This document shows, one piece after another, positions 17,173-25,984 of a stretch of 64,000 nucleotides of DNA; position 1 is the first letter of the stretch, and each line of letters begins with the position of its first letter. The stretch covers positions 248,001 through 312,000 of the forward strand of contig JAENZD010000001.1 in the NCBI GenBank assembly GCA_016841445.1. The letters run 5' to 3'. Position numbers and translations under genes: made by a program. Below the pieces are notes generated by a model. The model worked only from the letters and a program-made list of their open reading frames with translations. It did no database searches and had not been told where the DNA came from. This DNA comes from Anaerolineaceae bacterium (GTDB lineage Bacteria > Chloroflexota > Anaerolineae > Anaerolineales > Anaerolineaceae).

Positions 17173-18694
17173 AATAATCTGCAAGCCCCTGGCAATCATG
17201 TCGATTGCCAGCGCTTTACTATCAGGCTGTTTCCGGCCGGATAGTGGTTTGCCTTTCTTTAAAGTATCAGGGCCTATCACTGAATCAACCAGCATATCCA
17301 ATCCAGAGGTCGCTGCAGAAAATAATAATCAGGGCGGTGGGAAAGCACAAATTCTCTTAACGCCGACCCCAAACGAGCCAATTGTCTTACCTACGCTTCG
17401 GACAGGCACTATCACGTATATTGTTCAGTCAGGTGACACCCTGCAAAAAATAGGCCAGCGTTATCAAGTCTCGGTTTCACAGATTATGGAAGTCAATGAA
17501 TTTGTAAACCCCAACCTGATTGAGATCGGTCAGGTCATCATTGTTCCACCGCCATCATTTGATAAGCAGGCTTCATCTTTTAAAATTATCCCGGATTCCG
17601 AACTGGTCAACAGCCCATCCAATGCAAGTTTTGATGTTAATCAATATGTCAGTGATTCGGGGGGGTACTTGGCGGATTATTCACAAGATATTGATGGGGC
17701 TGTCCTCTCGGGGGCGGAAATCGTGCAACGGGTAGCGGTGGAGTATTCCGTCAACCCGCGGCTGCTGCTGACAATGCTGGAATACCAGAGCCAATGGCTG
17801 TCTCTGGATAATCCTGAGGATAATACAGAAGTTTACCCGATGCGATATTATGACGTATGGCGAGAAGGATTGTATAACCAGCTCAGCTGGGCTGCCAACC
17901 TATTGAACGAAGGATATTACCTCTGGAAGATCAATGCCATCAATGTCTGGGTCTTATCTGACAGCAGTGTCGTCCAGGTGGAGCCCACCATCAACGCGGG
18001 CACAGCGGGTGTACTGAATTTGTTAAGATACCTGAAAACCGCCGAAAACTGGGATGAAGCGATTTCTCCTGATGGTGTTTATGCAACATACCAGGACCTC
18101 TTCGGTTATCCCTTCAGCGGTGCGGTTGAGCCGATGCTCCCGGGAAACCTGGTCCAGCCAGATCTGCAGTTACCTTTTGAAGAGGGTGATGAGTGGTCTT
18201 TTACCGGCGGTCCGCATGGTGGCTGGAATACAGGGTCCGCCTGGGCCGCCATCGATTTTGCCCCACCCGGTGAGGCTTTAGGTTGTTACCCCAGTGATGC
18301 CTGGGTGGCAGCATCTGCCCCGGGTGAGATTGTTTATTCTGATTATGGTGCTGTGATCCAGGATTTGGATGGAGACGGTATCTGGCAGACAGGTTGGTCG
18401 ATTCTTTACATGCATATTGATCCTGTAGACCGGGTCGAGGCTGGTACTTTCCTGGAAGCAGGGGACCGGATCGGACATCCTTCCTGTGAAGGCGGCTATT
18501 CTTCGGGCACCCATCTGCACATTGCCAGGCGGTATAATGGTGAGTGGATCTCAGCTGATGCAGAACTTCCCCTGGTGATGGATGGCTGGGTAACAGCAGG
18601 TTATGGGGTTGAATACGATGGTTATTTGATCAAAGGAGACCAAACTTTGGAGGCATGGGATGGGCGCTCGCCGCTCAACGCTATCAAGCGCTAG
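17138..18694 (+). CDS. LysM / lysozyme-like / M23 lipoprotein, tandem copy 1
   Basis: Envelope protein of 518 residues. Signal peptide with lipobox LSGC near residue 29; LysM at about 91-137 (YIVQSGDTLQKIGQRYQVS); a central helical domain starting EYSVNPRLLLTMLEYQSQWL near 203, similar in pattern to soluble lytic transglycosylases; and a C-terminal M23/LytM endopeptidase domain from about 355. M23 ligands are GGPH, AAIDFAP, YMHI and GTHLHIA. The first His and the Asp are separated by 12 residues, not the usual three. A DLDGDG loop sits inside the M23 domain. ATG 17138 is the first Met with a good signal peptide; the frame is open to 17084. It overlaps both neighbours by 35 bases. Confidence 0.85.
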   Translation: MKPTVNRWKTIKIICKPLAIMSIASALLSGCFRPDSGLPFFKVSGPITESTSISNPEVAAENNNQGGGKAQILLTPTPNEPIVLPTLRTGTITYIVQSGDTLQKIGQRYQVSVSQIMEVNEFVNPNLIEIGQVIIVPPPSFDKQASSFKIIPDSELVNSPSNASFDVNQYVSDSGGYLADYSQDIDGAVLSGAEIVQRVAVEYSVNPRLLLTMLEYQSQWLSLDNPEDNTEVYPMRYYDVWREGLYNQLSWAANLLNEGYYLWKINAINVWVLSDSSVVQVEPTINAGTAGVLNLLRYLKTAENWDEAISPDGVYATYQDLFGYPFSGAVEPMLPGNLVQPDLQLPFEEGDEWSFTGGPHGGWNTGSAWAAIDFAPPGEALGCYPSDAWVAASAPGEIVYSDYGAVIQDLDGDGIWQTGWSILYMHIDPVDRVEAGTFLEAGDRIGHPSCEGGYSSGTHLHIARRYNGEWISADAELPLVMDGWVTAGYGVEYDGYLIKGDQTLEAWDGRSPLNAIKR

Positions 18695-20300
18695 AAAGAG
18701 ATACTTCAAACGCCGCTTCAAGCGTTTGGGTGTTCTGCTGAGTGTTTCGTTGGTATTGGCAGTTGTGGTTTGCAGCAACCTGGTTCGTCCCGTCTTAGCT
18801 CCGGATAGCAGTCTGAGTGCTGCTTCTGTGTTCACACCTGTCCCCAGCCTTTCGCAAACAGCCAGTCCAGGGGGATCAACTCCTCCAACACAAACCGAAG
18901 AAGCCACAGAATCCATCGTCGAAACCCAGGTGGCAATTGAACCAACAACCATCCCGCTTCCCACGGAAGGACAAATCATCCCGCCAAGTGATGATTCGCA
19001 TCTTCTTTATTACACAATTGCCGGTGACAGCCTGGATGTGGTCAGCCTTCATTTTGGGGTGGATGTGCATGAAATCACTTCACCAGACCCGATTGCGAGA
19101 GACGGGTTGCTGACCCCCGGTCAATTGCTGATCATCCCGAACAACCTGGATGAAACCAGCTCTAGAAGCAAACTTCTCCCGGACAGCGAAGTCACTTTCT
19201 CTCCTTCAACCATTGATTTTGATATTGAAGCATTTGTCAACGCTGCCGGGGGATACCTTTCAACCTATACGGAAGATCTTGCCTCAACCGGCCGCACATC
19301 AGGTGCGGATATTATTGCCCGGGTTGCGCTCGAATACTCAGTGAACCCCAGGCTTTTGCTTGCTTTTCTTGAATATCAATCTGGTTGGGTTTACAGCAGC
19401 CCGCCAGCAGTACCGGATACCGAATATCCGATGGGCTATGTTGACAGCATGAAAAGTGGGCTGTATATGCAATCAGCGTGGTTTGCCAGCAGTGTGATGG
19501 AAGGTTATTACGGCTGGCGTGAAGGCCGGCGCTTGATCATCAATTTTGATGATGGTTCATTCCTGCGGTTGGCTCCTGACCTCAATGCAGGGACGGTTGG
19601 GTTGATGAATGGTTTTTCTTATCTGTATGATTTTGAGACATGGGCTAACCTTTTGTATGGCGAGAATAACTTCTTTGATTTTCACGAGTCAATGTTTGGC
19701 AGCGCTTGGATCAGGGCACAGGAAGTTGAACCGTTAATTCCAGCGGATACCCTGCAGCCGGAAATGATCTTGCCCTTTGAAATGAATGCATTGTGGGCTT
19801 TCACGGGTGGTCCCCACGCTGCCTGGAGTTCAGCTGATGTATGGGCTGCACTTGATTTTGCTCCCGCCAGCGGAGAAACTGGCTGCCATGAATCCAATGC
19901 GTGGGTTTTGGCATCTATTCCCGGTCTGGTTGTCAGGTCTGGGAATGGGGTGGTCGTGATTGATATGGATGGCGATGGTTATGAGCAGACCGGTTGGACA
20001 TTGGTATACCTGCATATCGCAACCAAGAATCGGATCCCAATAGGCACCTGGGTTGAAGTCGGGGATCGAATTGGTCATCCCTCCTGTGAAGGCGGGCGTT
20101 CAACAGGCACCCACGTTCATATGGCTCGCAGGTACAACGGTGAATGGGTACCTGCGGATGGTCCTTTGCCGTTCACATTGGACGGTTGGGTAGCAAAAGC
20201 CGGGGTATCTGCCTATAAAGGCTGGCTGATCAATGGTGAACGAATCCTGTATGCCAATACTTCCGCTACGATTGAAACACAGATCACCCGTGATAATTAG
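18660..20300 (+). CDS. LysM-like / lysozyme-like / M23 membrane protein, tandem copy 2
   Basis: Paralogue of the preceding gene, 546 residues. Instead of a lipobox it has a very basic N-terminus (RKRYFKRRFKRLG) and one hydrophobic segment, so it is a signal-anchor or cleaved-signal protein. The LysM (about 116-162, YYTIAGDSLDVVSLHFGVD) is degenerate. The central domain (EYSVNPRLLLAFLEYQSGWV, about 225) and M23 domain (GGPH, AALDFAP, YLHI, GTHVHMA, from 380) follow, with H-x12-D spacing and a DMDGDG loop as in copy 1. ATG 18660 lies inside the end of copy 1, suggesting translational coupling. Confidence 0.85.
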   Translation: MGARRSTLSSARKRYFKRRFKRLGVLLSVSLVLAVVVCSNLVRPVLAPDSSLSAASVFTPVPSLSQTASPGGSTPPTQTEEATESIVETQVAIEPTTIPLPTEGQIIPPSDDSHLLYYTIAGDSLDVVSLHFGVDVHEITSPDPIARDGLLTPGQLLIIPNNLDETSSRSKLLPDSEVTFSPSTIDFDIEAFVNAAGGYLSTYTEDLASTGRTSGADIIARVALEYSVNPRLLLAFLEYQSGWVYSSPPAVPDTEYPMGYVDSMKSGLYMQSAWFASSVMEGYYGWREGRRLIINFDDGSFLRLAPDLNAGTVGLMNGFSYLYDFETWANLLYGENNFFDFHESMFGSAWIRAQEVEPLIPADTLQPEMILPFEMNALWAFTGGPHAAWSSADVWAALDFAPASGETGCHESNAWVLASIPGLVVRSGNGVVVIDMDGDGYEQTGWTLVYLHIATKNRIPIGTWVEVGDRIGHPSCEGGRSTGTHVHMARRYNGEWVPADGPLPFTLDGWVAKAGVSAYKGWLINGERILYANTSATIETQITRDN

Positions 20301-20448
20301 TATATTAAAATAATTCAATTAATAGAATTAGTTGACGGATTTTCCTTGAAACTGGACTTTTTTGCACCTTCGGAGTATTCTTTATTCTCTGAATGTCCTT
20401 TTAATGTTATTAACAGATTACCTTCTCTCAAAAAATTTCCCGGAAAAA

Positions 20449-21915
20449 ATGATTCGTAAATACCTGTTTCCTTTGATCTTGATCACTATTCTCTTGGCGG
20501 CATGTTCTCCCACAATGCAGCCTACGATGATCTTGCCCGATTCTATACAGCCCACCAACACGCCGATCACTCCTGAGATAACACCATTTCCCACCCGACC
20601 CGCTTTTGAACCGGGCGTATTGGTTGAATACACTGCACAATCCGGCGATACGCTGCCAGCCCTTGCGGTCCGGTTCAATACCTCTGTTGAGGAAATCAGG
20701 AACGCGAATCCTAATATTCCTCAAGATGCCACAACCATGCCGCCTGGTATGCCGATGCAAATGCCAATCTATTATCGCCCCCTTTGGGGTAACCCATACC
20801 AAATGTTGCCGGATGCTGCTTTTATCAACGGCCCGGCTGCATCGGGTTTTGACACGGGGGCTTATCTGAAAGCACAACCAGGCTGGTTAAGCAGCTATTC
20901 CACCTGGGCTTTCAGCGGCACCCGAAGTGCTGGAGAGATGATCGATTATGTCGCTTTCCAGTATTCGATCAGCCCTAAACTGCTGATCGCCCTGCTGGAA
21001 TACCAGGGCGGGGGCTGTTCACTGCCTGACCTTGATCAAATGCTTGAAAAAAATATTCTCGGTTTAGAATCCAGTTACTGGACAGGGGTTTACCTTCAAT
21101 TGTCTTATGCGGCGAATATTTTAAATGACGGTTACTACCGTTGGCGCGATGGTGAATTGATTGAATTTGAACTTCTGGATGGCAGCCTGGTGAGGCCGGA
21201 TCCATGGCAAAATGCCGGCTCGGTAGCGCTGCAGTTTTTCTTTGCAAAGGTATTATCGCCGCTTGAATTTCAGTATGCCATCGGATCTGACGGTTTCGCA
21301 AAAGTTTACCAGGATCTATTTGAAGATCCGTGGACATCTGAACCGCTCATAAGCGGTTCATTGGTGCAGCCCGAAATGCAGCTGCCCTATTCCAATGATA
21401 TCGGTTGGGCATTTACCGGCGGTCCGCACACAGGCTGGGGCAGCATGGCGCCATTGGCAGCGTTGGATTTTGCCCCTCCATCAGATATCACCGGCTGCTA
21501 CCCTTCGTCGTTGCCCGTCACAGCAGTTGCTGATGGGGTGGTTGTGCGTGATGGCGACGGTCTCCTGGTGTTGGACCTGGATGGTGATGGGAATGAACGT
21601 ACAGGTTGGGTTGTATTCTATCTACATATTGCGAAGGATGGACGGGTTCCAGTTGGAACAGTTGTAAATGCCGGTGATCCTTTGGGATTTCCTTCCTGTG
21701 AAGGTGGACGCTCCACCGGCACTCATATCCATATTGCCCGAAAGTATAACGGTGAATGGATGACGGCTGATGGTGTGATCCCATTTGTGCTTTCAGGCTG
21801 GACTCCTGTCAGGGGAGAAGAACCTTATAAAGGCTGGTTGGTGAAAGATGATATGATGGTGTTGGCAAACACCAATCCTGATAACCGCAGCACTATTCCA
21901 CTGGATTTACCCTAA
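20449..21915 (+). CDS. LysM / lysozyme-like / M23 lipoprotein, tandem copy 3
   Basis: Third paralogue, 488 residues. ATG 20449 gives a proper lipoprotein signal (MIRKYLFPLILITILLAAC); an upstream in-frame TTG at 20362 would bury it. LysM at about 60-105 (YTAQSGDTLPALAVRFNTS), central domain from about 173 (QYSISPKLLIALLEYQGGGC, the most divergent copy) and M23 domain from about 321 (GGPH, AALDFAP, YLHI, GTHIHIA) with the same H-x12-D spacing and DLDGDG loop. A 148-base gap separates it from copy 2, and a strong bidirectional terminator follows. Confidence 0.85.
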   Translation: MIRKYLFPLILITILLAACSPTMQPTMILPDSIQPTNTPITPEITPFPTRPAFEPGVLVEYTAQSGDTLPALAVRFNTSVEEIRNANPNIPQDATTMPPGMPMQMPIYYRPLWGNPYQMLPDAAFINGPAASGFDTGAYLKAQPGWLSSYSTWAFSGTRSAGEMIDYVAFQYSISPKLLIALLEYQGGGCSLPDLDQMLEKNILGLESSYWTGVYLQLSYAANILNDGYYRWRDGELIEFELLDGSLVRPDPWQNAGSVALQFFFAKVLSPLEFQYAIGSDGFAKVYQDLFEDPWTSEPLISGSLVQPEMQLPYSNDIGWAFTGGPHTGWGSMAPLAALDFAPPSDITGCYPSSLPVTAVADGVVVRDGDGLLVLDLDGDGNERTGWVVFYLHIAKDGRVPVGTVVNAGDPLGFPSCEGGRSTGTHIHIARKYNGEWMTADGVIPFVLSGWTPVRGEEPYKGWLVKDDMMVLANTNPDNRSTIPLDLP

Positions 21916-21976
21916 GTATTTCCTAACTAAACCCAATTATTCATTCAGTTTTGATCTTGAAAAATATAGATGAAAT

Positions 21977-22011
21977 AAAAAGCAGGATCCATTGATCAGG
22001 ATCCTGCTTTT
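21977..22011. terminator. Bidirectional intrinsic terminator
   Basis: GCAGGATCC (21982-21990) pairs with GGATCCTGC (21999-22007) around ATTGATCA, flanked by an A-run on the left and T-run on the right. It serves the convergent M23 genes ending at 21915 (+) and 22066 (-). Confidence 0.9.
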
Positions 22012-22065
22012 GTGTAGTAGAAGTCAGCTTTTATTATTTAGAAATTCAGTTTCCACAAGCTTTGA

Positions 22066-23262
22066 TTAATATAAGAAGTTCCAGGGATTGACCGGGTAAC
22101 CCTCTAAGCGCAATTCAAAATGCAGGTGGGGGCCGGTGGAATTGCCCGTGCTGCCCATGGAGGCGATCAAATCACCCTTCTGGACGTTGGATCCACAAGG
22201 GAGCAAAGTGCCGTCCATCATGTGGGCGTAAAAGGTTTGCCATCCGCCGTCATGATCAATGACGATCAGGTTCCCATAACCCCGATCAGACCATCCGGAG
22301 TAGACGATCACACCGGAATCAGCAGCGTAGATTGGGCTGCCAAAATCGCCATCAAAGTCAAGACCGTTATGGGTTGGGGGTGTGTAGTCGTACCCTGAGA
22401 GCCAGGTCGCGGTTGTTGGCCATGTGAAACTGCCTGTACCCACGTTGCCGTAGATGATACCGCCGCAAGCGCCAGGACCAAGATAGGAATTACCGGATGC
22501 CGGGGCATCCCGTGCAACCACCCATGTGACGGTTGGCCGGGTACCCCCCGGAACAATCAGCATCGTTCCTGGTGTGATGTTGGGGTTGGCATAGTTGCCA
22601 ATCGTTTCTGGGTTGAGGTTGTTTCCTGGGTAATTTACAATGGCGTCGGGTTCAACACCATAAAATTCTGAGACACCGTTCAATCCCTCCCCTTCTGACC
22701 ACTGGTGATAGACACCATCGACCGGCAAAATAAACAATTCCAACCCGACGGTCAGACCATCCGGTGTGTCTCCAAGGATATAACGGTTCGACCATAAAAC
22801 GGTCTCCGGTTTGAGGCCAAATTTCTCACCAATACCAAAAATGGTATCACCCAGTTCTACCACGTAAGTCGTGACAACATCACGGTCTTCAGGGGTCGGC
22901 ATACTGGTCACATGAACTTCAGGCAGCCTGACGACCCCGCCCGACTGCCCATCTGTTGAGAAAACCGGTGTGGCAACCCCCTCTGGGAGGGCGACAGCAG
23001 TTTCGGTGGGGACAACTGTTGGTTCAGGAGATGCAGCAAAGCCATTGGTGATCAATGAGCCGATGCCCCAAACCATCAGCACGATGACGGCAAACAGGAC
23101 AGCGAACACCCCAATCCGCAATATTAATTGTTTCTTATTGGGTTTGTCTTCTGAAGGTGTGTCTTTAGGACGAGGTTGATTGATTATTTCCTCATCGGCG
23201 GCTTTGCTCTGCAAGAGAGCTTGCCCTTCGTTAATATCAGTAATCTGTTCTTTTTCAGTCAT
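22066..23262 (-). CDS. Bitopic LysM-M23 peptidoglycan endopeptidase
   Basis: 398 residues: a 48-residue acidic cytoplasmic tail, one membrane helix at about 49-72, a linker, a LysM at about 130-175 (YVVELGDTIFGIGEKFG), a second LysM-like segment (about 186-235), and a canonical M23 domain from about 270. The zinc and catalytic residues are standard: HNGLDFDG (HxxxD), YAHM and GPHLHFEL (HxH). Unlike the three proteins converging on it, it has no lysozyme-like domain, no His-Asp insertion and no DxDGDG loop. It should cut peptide cross-links outside the membrane. It follows the M1 peptidase gene by 103 bases. Confidence 0.92.
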   Translation of the reverse strand: MTEKEQITDINEGQALLQSKAADEEIINQPRPKDTPSEDKPNKKQLILRIGVFAVLFAVIVLMVWGIGSLITNGFAASPEPTVVPTETAVALPEGVATPVFSTDGQSGGVVRLPEVHVTSMPTPEDRDVVTTYVVELGDTIFGIGEKFGLKPETVLWSNRYILGDTPDGLTVGLELFILPVDGVYHQWSEGEGLNGVSEFYGVEPDAIVNYPGNNLNPETIGNYANPNITPGTMLIVPGGTRPTVTWVVARDAPASGNSYLGPGACGGIIYGNVGTGSFTWPTTATWLSGYDYTPPTHNGLDFDGDFGSPIYAADSGVIVYSGWSDRGYGNLIVIDHDGGWQTFYAHMMDGTLLPCGSNVQKGDLIASMGSTGNSTGPHLHFELRLEGYPVNPWNFLY

Positions 23263-23365
23263 TTTTTCCTCTATGGCATGATAACATTAAAAAAATGAAT
23301 GTCAAGCAGGCACGAGAAGCCCTAATGGGGACTATTTTATGATATATAGGCGGATTTCTTTGACC

Positions 23366-24862
23366 TTATGGCGTTTCAGGTGGGTTTGAGAAATATTCTT
23401 CGACCAGAGGGGATAAGTCAGCATCCGTATGCTGCTCGAGGATTGTCCAAAAGTCGGCGCTGGACGCAATTTCGTACCGGAAAGTCCTGACATAATCCTT
23501 GATAAAACCAAAGAAGGCATCATCACCGATAGTGTCCCGGAGGTCCTGCAAGAAATGGGCACCGTTCAGGTAGACGCTGTCCCGGTAATCCTCATAACCA
23601 CCCGGGAGGTAGATTGTGTTGTCCACATACCCTGATGGCAGGTAATTATCAACTCGGTTTTCCCACCACCATGCGAGGAGTTCCGGGTGGTATTCCTCAT
23701 AAAACAAAGCTTCGGAATAAGTCGCAAAAGACTCGTCCAGCCAGGGTTCCATGGCCTGGTTATTGCCCACCAGGCTGAAAAACCATTGATGAGATATTTC
23801 ATGGGGCGTGATCATCGTCAGGTTGGTTTCCGGGGTGCTGTTGTAGAACATGTAAAAGCCCCGGCTGAGGAGGACAAGCCCATCGAATTCCATGCCATGT
23901 AAGAAATCCGCTTCTACAAGTGAGATCAGGTCTCTTTCCATCGGTCCGTAAAGGTCGCTGTAAAGATTGATGGCATTCACAGCAAGATCAGCCGCGGCTT
24001 CACCGGCGTAAGCTTCTTCAGGGAAGGTATAAGAACGGATCAGAACGCCGTTGGTCTCTCGCTCCGTCAGGGTGTATATATCACTTATTGACAGCGTCAG
24101 CGTCCGCGATAATGGCATTTGGTAATGCAGGACACCATCAGTTTCCTCGGGGAGGGCACCTGCTGCGATTTTGAAGTTTTCACGGCGGTCAGAAAACTGC
24201 AGGGTCAGATCAAAATCAGATGGTTCAAACACCAGGTGTTCTCCCACGATCTGGCTGTTGATGATCGAAATCTCGTAAACCTGCCATCCTTCTTCGGTGC
24301 GGGCAGGGATCAACGGGAACCAGTAGGATAAGTTCAACTGCCTCCCAGTTTGGCCAAAGGTCCCCTCGCGGTTAGGCATGTAAAGTTCAAATTCGTGGGT
24401 GAAGGAGATTTGCTGTCTCGGCAGCAGCGGTGAATCCAGCGGGATCACCATCCGGTGGCCTTCCCAGCGGTAATTGGTCACATCTGTTCCATCGCCCATT
24501 TCGACCGATTTGATATAAATTGCACTCTGGAAAATGGTCGGGTAGACGATGAAAACCATCTCATTGATGGGTGATTCTGTTTTATTGGTGTAAACCGCGC
24601 GGCTTGTCCCGGTGATATAGCGGTTGTAATAATCTATTGTCGTATCAATGAAGTATTGGGTTTGCTGTCCATTGAGCGGCAGGGGTGTGGGAGTTGCTGT
24701 TGGGCTTGCGGTTGCCGTTGGGAAAATGGTAGGTGTGGTTGATGGCAGCAAAGTCGCCGTCGCAGATGGGATGACATCCGAATTTGTTCCAGACGTACAT
24801 CCAGTAAGTATTATGGCTGCAGCTACGGACAGAAATAGTATGGTTCGAAGGGAAATTTTCAT
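23366..24862 (-). CDS. M1-family metallopeptidase lipoprotein
   Basis: 498 residues with lipobox LTGC near residue 22, a Thr/Pro linker, a beta-rich N-terminal domain and a gluzincin catalytic domain. HEISHQWF (HExxH, about 354) is followed by WLDESFATYSE, giving the third zinc ligand Glu. The usual GAMEN exopeptidase loop is not obvious: the segment before the site reads LHGMEFDGLVLLS, so it is a variant with HGMEF. It is expected to act outside the cell on peptides. Same strand as OsmC upstream and M23 downstream. Confidence 0.87.
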   Translation of the reverse strand: MKISLRTILFLSVAAAIILTGCTSGTNSDVIPSATATLLPSTTPTIFPTATASPTATPTPLPLNGQQTQYFIDTTIDYYNRYITGTSRAVYTNKTESPINEMVFIVYPTIFQSAIYIKSVEMGDGTDVTNYRWEGHRMVIPLDSPLLPRQQISFTHEFELYMPNREGTFGQTGRQLNLSYWFPLIPARTEEGWQVYEISIINSQIVGEHLVFEPSDFDLTLQFSDRRENFKIAAGALPEETDGVLHYQMPLSRTLTLSISDIYTLTERETNGVLIRSYTFPEEAYAGEAAADLAVNAINLYSDLYGPMERDLISLVEADFLHGMEFDGLVLLSRGFYMFYNSTPETNLTMITPHEISHQWFFSLVGNNQAMEPWLDESFATYSEALFYEEYHPELLAWWWENRVDNYLPSGYVDNTIYLPGGYEDYRDSVYLNGAHFLQDLRDTIGDDAFFGFIKDYVRTFRYEIASSADFWTILEQHTDADLSPLVEEYFSNPPETP

Positions 24863-24920
24863 TACAATTCTCTTGAGATTCTCTGGATCACAGGATTTTA
24901 CCCGAAGAAAAGAAAATTGC

Positions 24921-24967
24921 CCACCCTCACCTCAATCCCCTCCCGCACTGCGGGAGAGGAGGTAAAG
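24921..24967. repeat. Dispersed TIR-type repeat, fragment (copy 1)
   Basis: CCACCCTCACCTCAATCCCC and the hairpin CTCCCGC/GCGGGAG followed by AGAGGAGGT match the end motif of the longer repeats near 30.8 kb and 61.5-62.0 kb. The 202-base gap 24863-25064 holds nothing else recognised. Confidence 0.6.
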
Positions 24968-25064
24968 ACTTAAGATCAAACAATGTTTGGTGAAATGGAC
25001 CAATGAAATAATAATGACATTTAAGTTACCCCATAAAAAGGAATTCCGTTATACCACTGGATCT

Positions 25065-25484
25065 TTATTCTTCCTCTTCAATAACAATTTTATGGGTGAT
25101 CTCAGCTGTCTTCTCCAACATTGCTTGAGCGGGGCAGTATTTCGTTTCCGAGAGTTCAACCGCGCGCTCAACAGCGTCCCTGTCAAGATTCTTCCCCTTA
25201 AGACGGTATTCCAGCACGATTTTCGTGAACACTTTAGGGTGTTCAGCTGCCCGTTCAATAGCCGTTGAAACCTCGAACTCAGTGACATCCTGGCGCTTTT
25301 TCTTTAATATGGAGATCACATCCATGGCCGTGCATCCGGCTAAACCAACAGCAAACAACTGCAAGGGACGGAATCCCATCCCGTGACCGCCGACTTCTTT
25401 CCTCGCATCCAGTGGGATCAGGAAGCCGTCTTCTGCAGTCCCAGTAAACGCCATATCTCCTGTCCATACTACTTTACTCTTCAT
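25065..25484 (-). CDS. OsmC/Ohr-family protein
   Basis: 139 residues from ATG 25484, chosen because AAGGG lies a few bases upstream; the frame is open to 25517. The two redox cysteines of the family are present: LAGCTAMDVISIL (about 54-66) and KYCPAQAML (about 115-123). OsmC/Ohr proteins reduce organic hydroperoxides in the cytoplasm. It lies 46 bases behind the zinc-ribbon gene and may belong to the same transcript as the ECF sigma/anti-sigma pair. Confidence 0.9.
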   Translation of the reverse strand: MKSKVVWTGDMAFTGTAEDGFLIPLDARKEVGGHGMGFRPLQLFAVGLAGCTAMDVISILKKKRQDVTEFEVSTAIERAAEHPKVFTKIVLEYRLKGKNLDRDAVERAVELSETKYCPAQAMLEKTAEITHKIVIEEEE

Positions 25485-25530
25485 TTGATACCCTTTCCGA
25501 CCTCCACCGGAGGTCATTAAATCTAATTTA

Positions 25531-25740
25531 TCAGGTGCATGCGCCTGCTTCTGTCAGCCCGCAATTTGGGCAGACCAGGTTCAACATGCCGTTATAGGCC
25601 ATTTTTGCAGCCCGGCAGCGCGGGCAGACCATACCCTCCCGCAGCCTCTCACCGGGTTTGATATAACAAATGGAAAATCCTTTGTCCGTCCTCGAATTTT
25701 TCCTGAAATCAGGCTTTGTCCCGTCAGTCTTTTGTGACAT
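25531..25740 (-). CDS. Small zinc-ribbon protein, 69 aa
   Basis: Two CxxC knuckles, CPRC (about 39-42) and CPNC (about 57-60), form one zinc ribbon; a basic N-terminal tail precedes it (MSQKTDGTKPDFRKNSRTDK). The frame is open up to 25896, but the part above 25740 only shadows the anti-sigma gene, so ATG 25740 is used, overlapping the anti-sigma stop by 17 bases. Function unknown; DNA/RNA or protein binding is typical of such ribbons. Ends GACT before the OsmC gene. Confidence 0.7.
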   Translation of the reverse strand: MSQKTDGTKPDFRKNSRTDKGFSICYIKPGERLREGMVCPRCRAAKMAYNGMLNLVCPNCGLTEAGACT

Positions 25741-25984
25741 AGTCATCCAAATCGAGACTGGCATAAAGACGCTTGCGTACTTCAGGCGGGAGTTTTGTTT
25801 CACGACCATCTGATTGGTAGATCTGGATGGTTTTTTTGAGCGTGTTGACCACGACCTGGCAATTTGAACAGCTGTTGATATGCTCTTCAATTTCACCGCA
25901 TAAAGCGTTATCTAACTCGCCATCGATATAGGCATTTAGATTCTTGACCATATCCTTACAATAAAATTTATGTTCGTGTGTCAT
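25724..25984 (-). CDS. Anti-sigma factor, zinc-binding (zf-HC2/ZAS type)
   Basis: 86 residues, soluble, no membrane helix. The ZAS signature HINSCSNC (HxxxCxxC, about 33-40) is preceded by Cys in ALCGEIEE; the family opening AYIDGELD is present. Such proteins hold an ECF sigma factor inactive, and many release it on thiol oxidation. Its start overlaps the sigma stop by four bases (ATGA), the classic sigma/anti-sigma arrangement. Confidence 0.88.
   Translation of the reverse strand: MTHEHKFYCKDMVKNLNAYIDGELDNALCGEIEEHINSCSNCQVVVNTLKKTIQIYQSDGRETKLPPEVRKRLYASLDLDDYVTKD

Noticed and set aside
16100-24790. Thr/Pro-rich coding stretches looking like low-complexity repeats
   Set aside because: They are lipoprotein linkers following lipoboxes, not mobile or tandem DNA repeats.
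25741-25896. Upstream extension of the zinc-ribbon ORF
   Set aside because: This part only shadows the anti-sigma gene in another frame; ATG 25740 with a 17-base overlap is more sensible.
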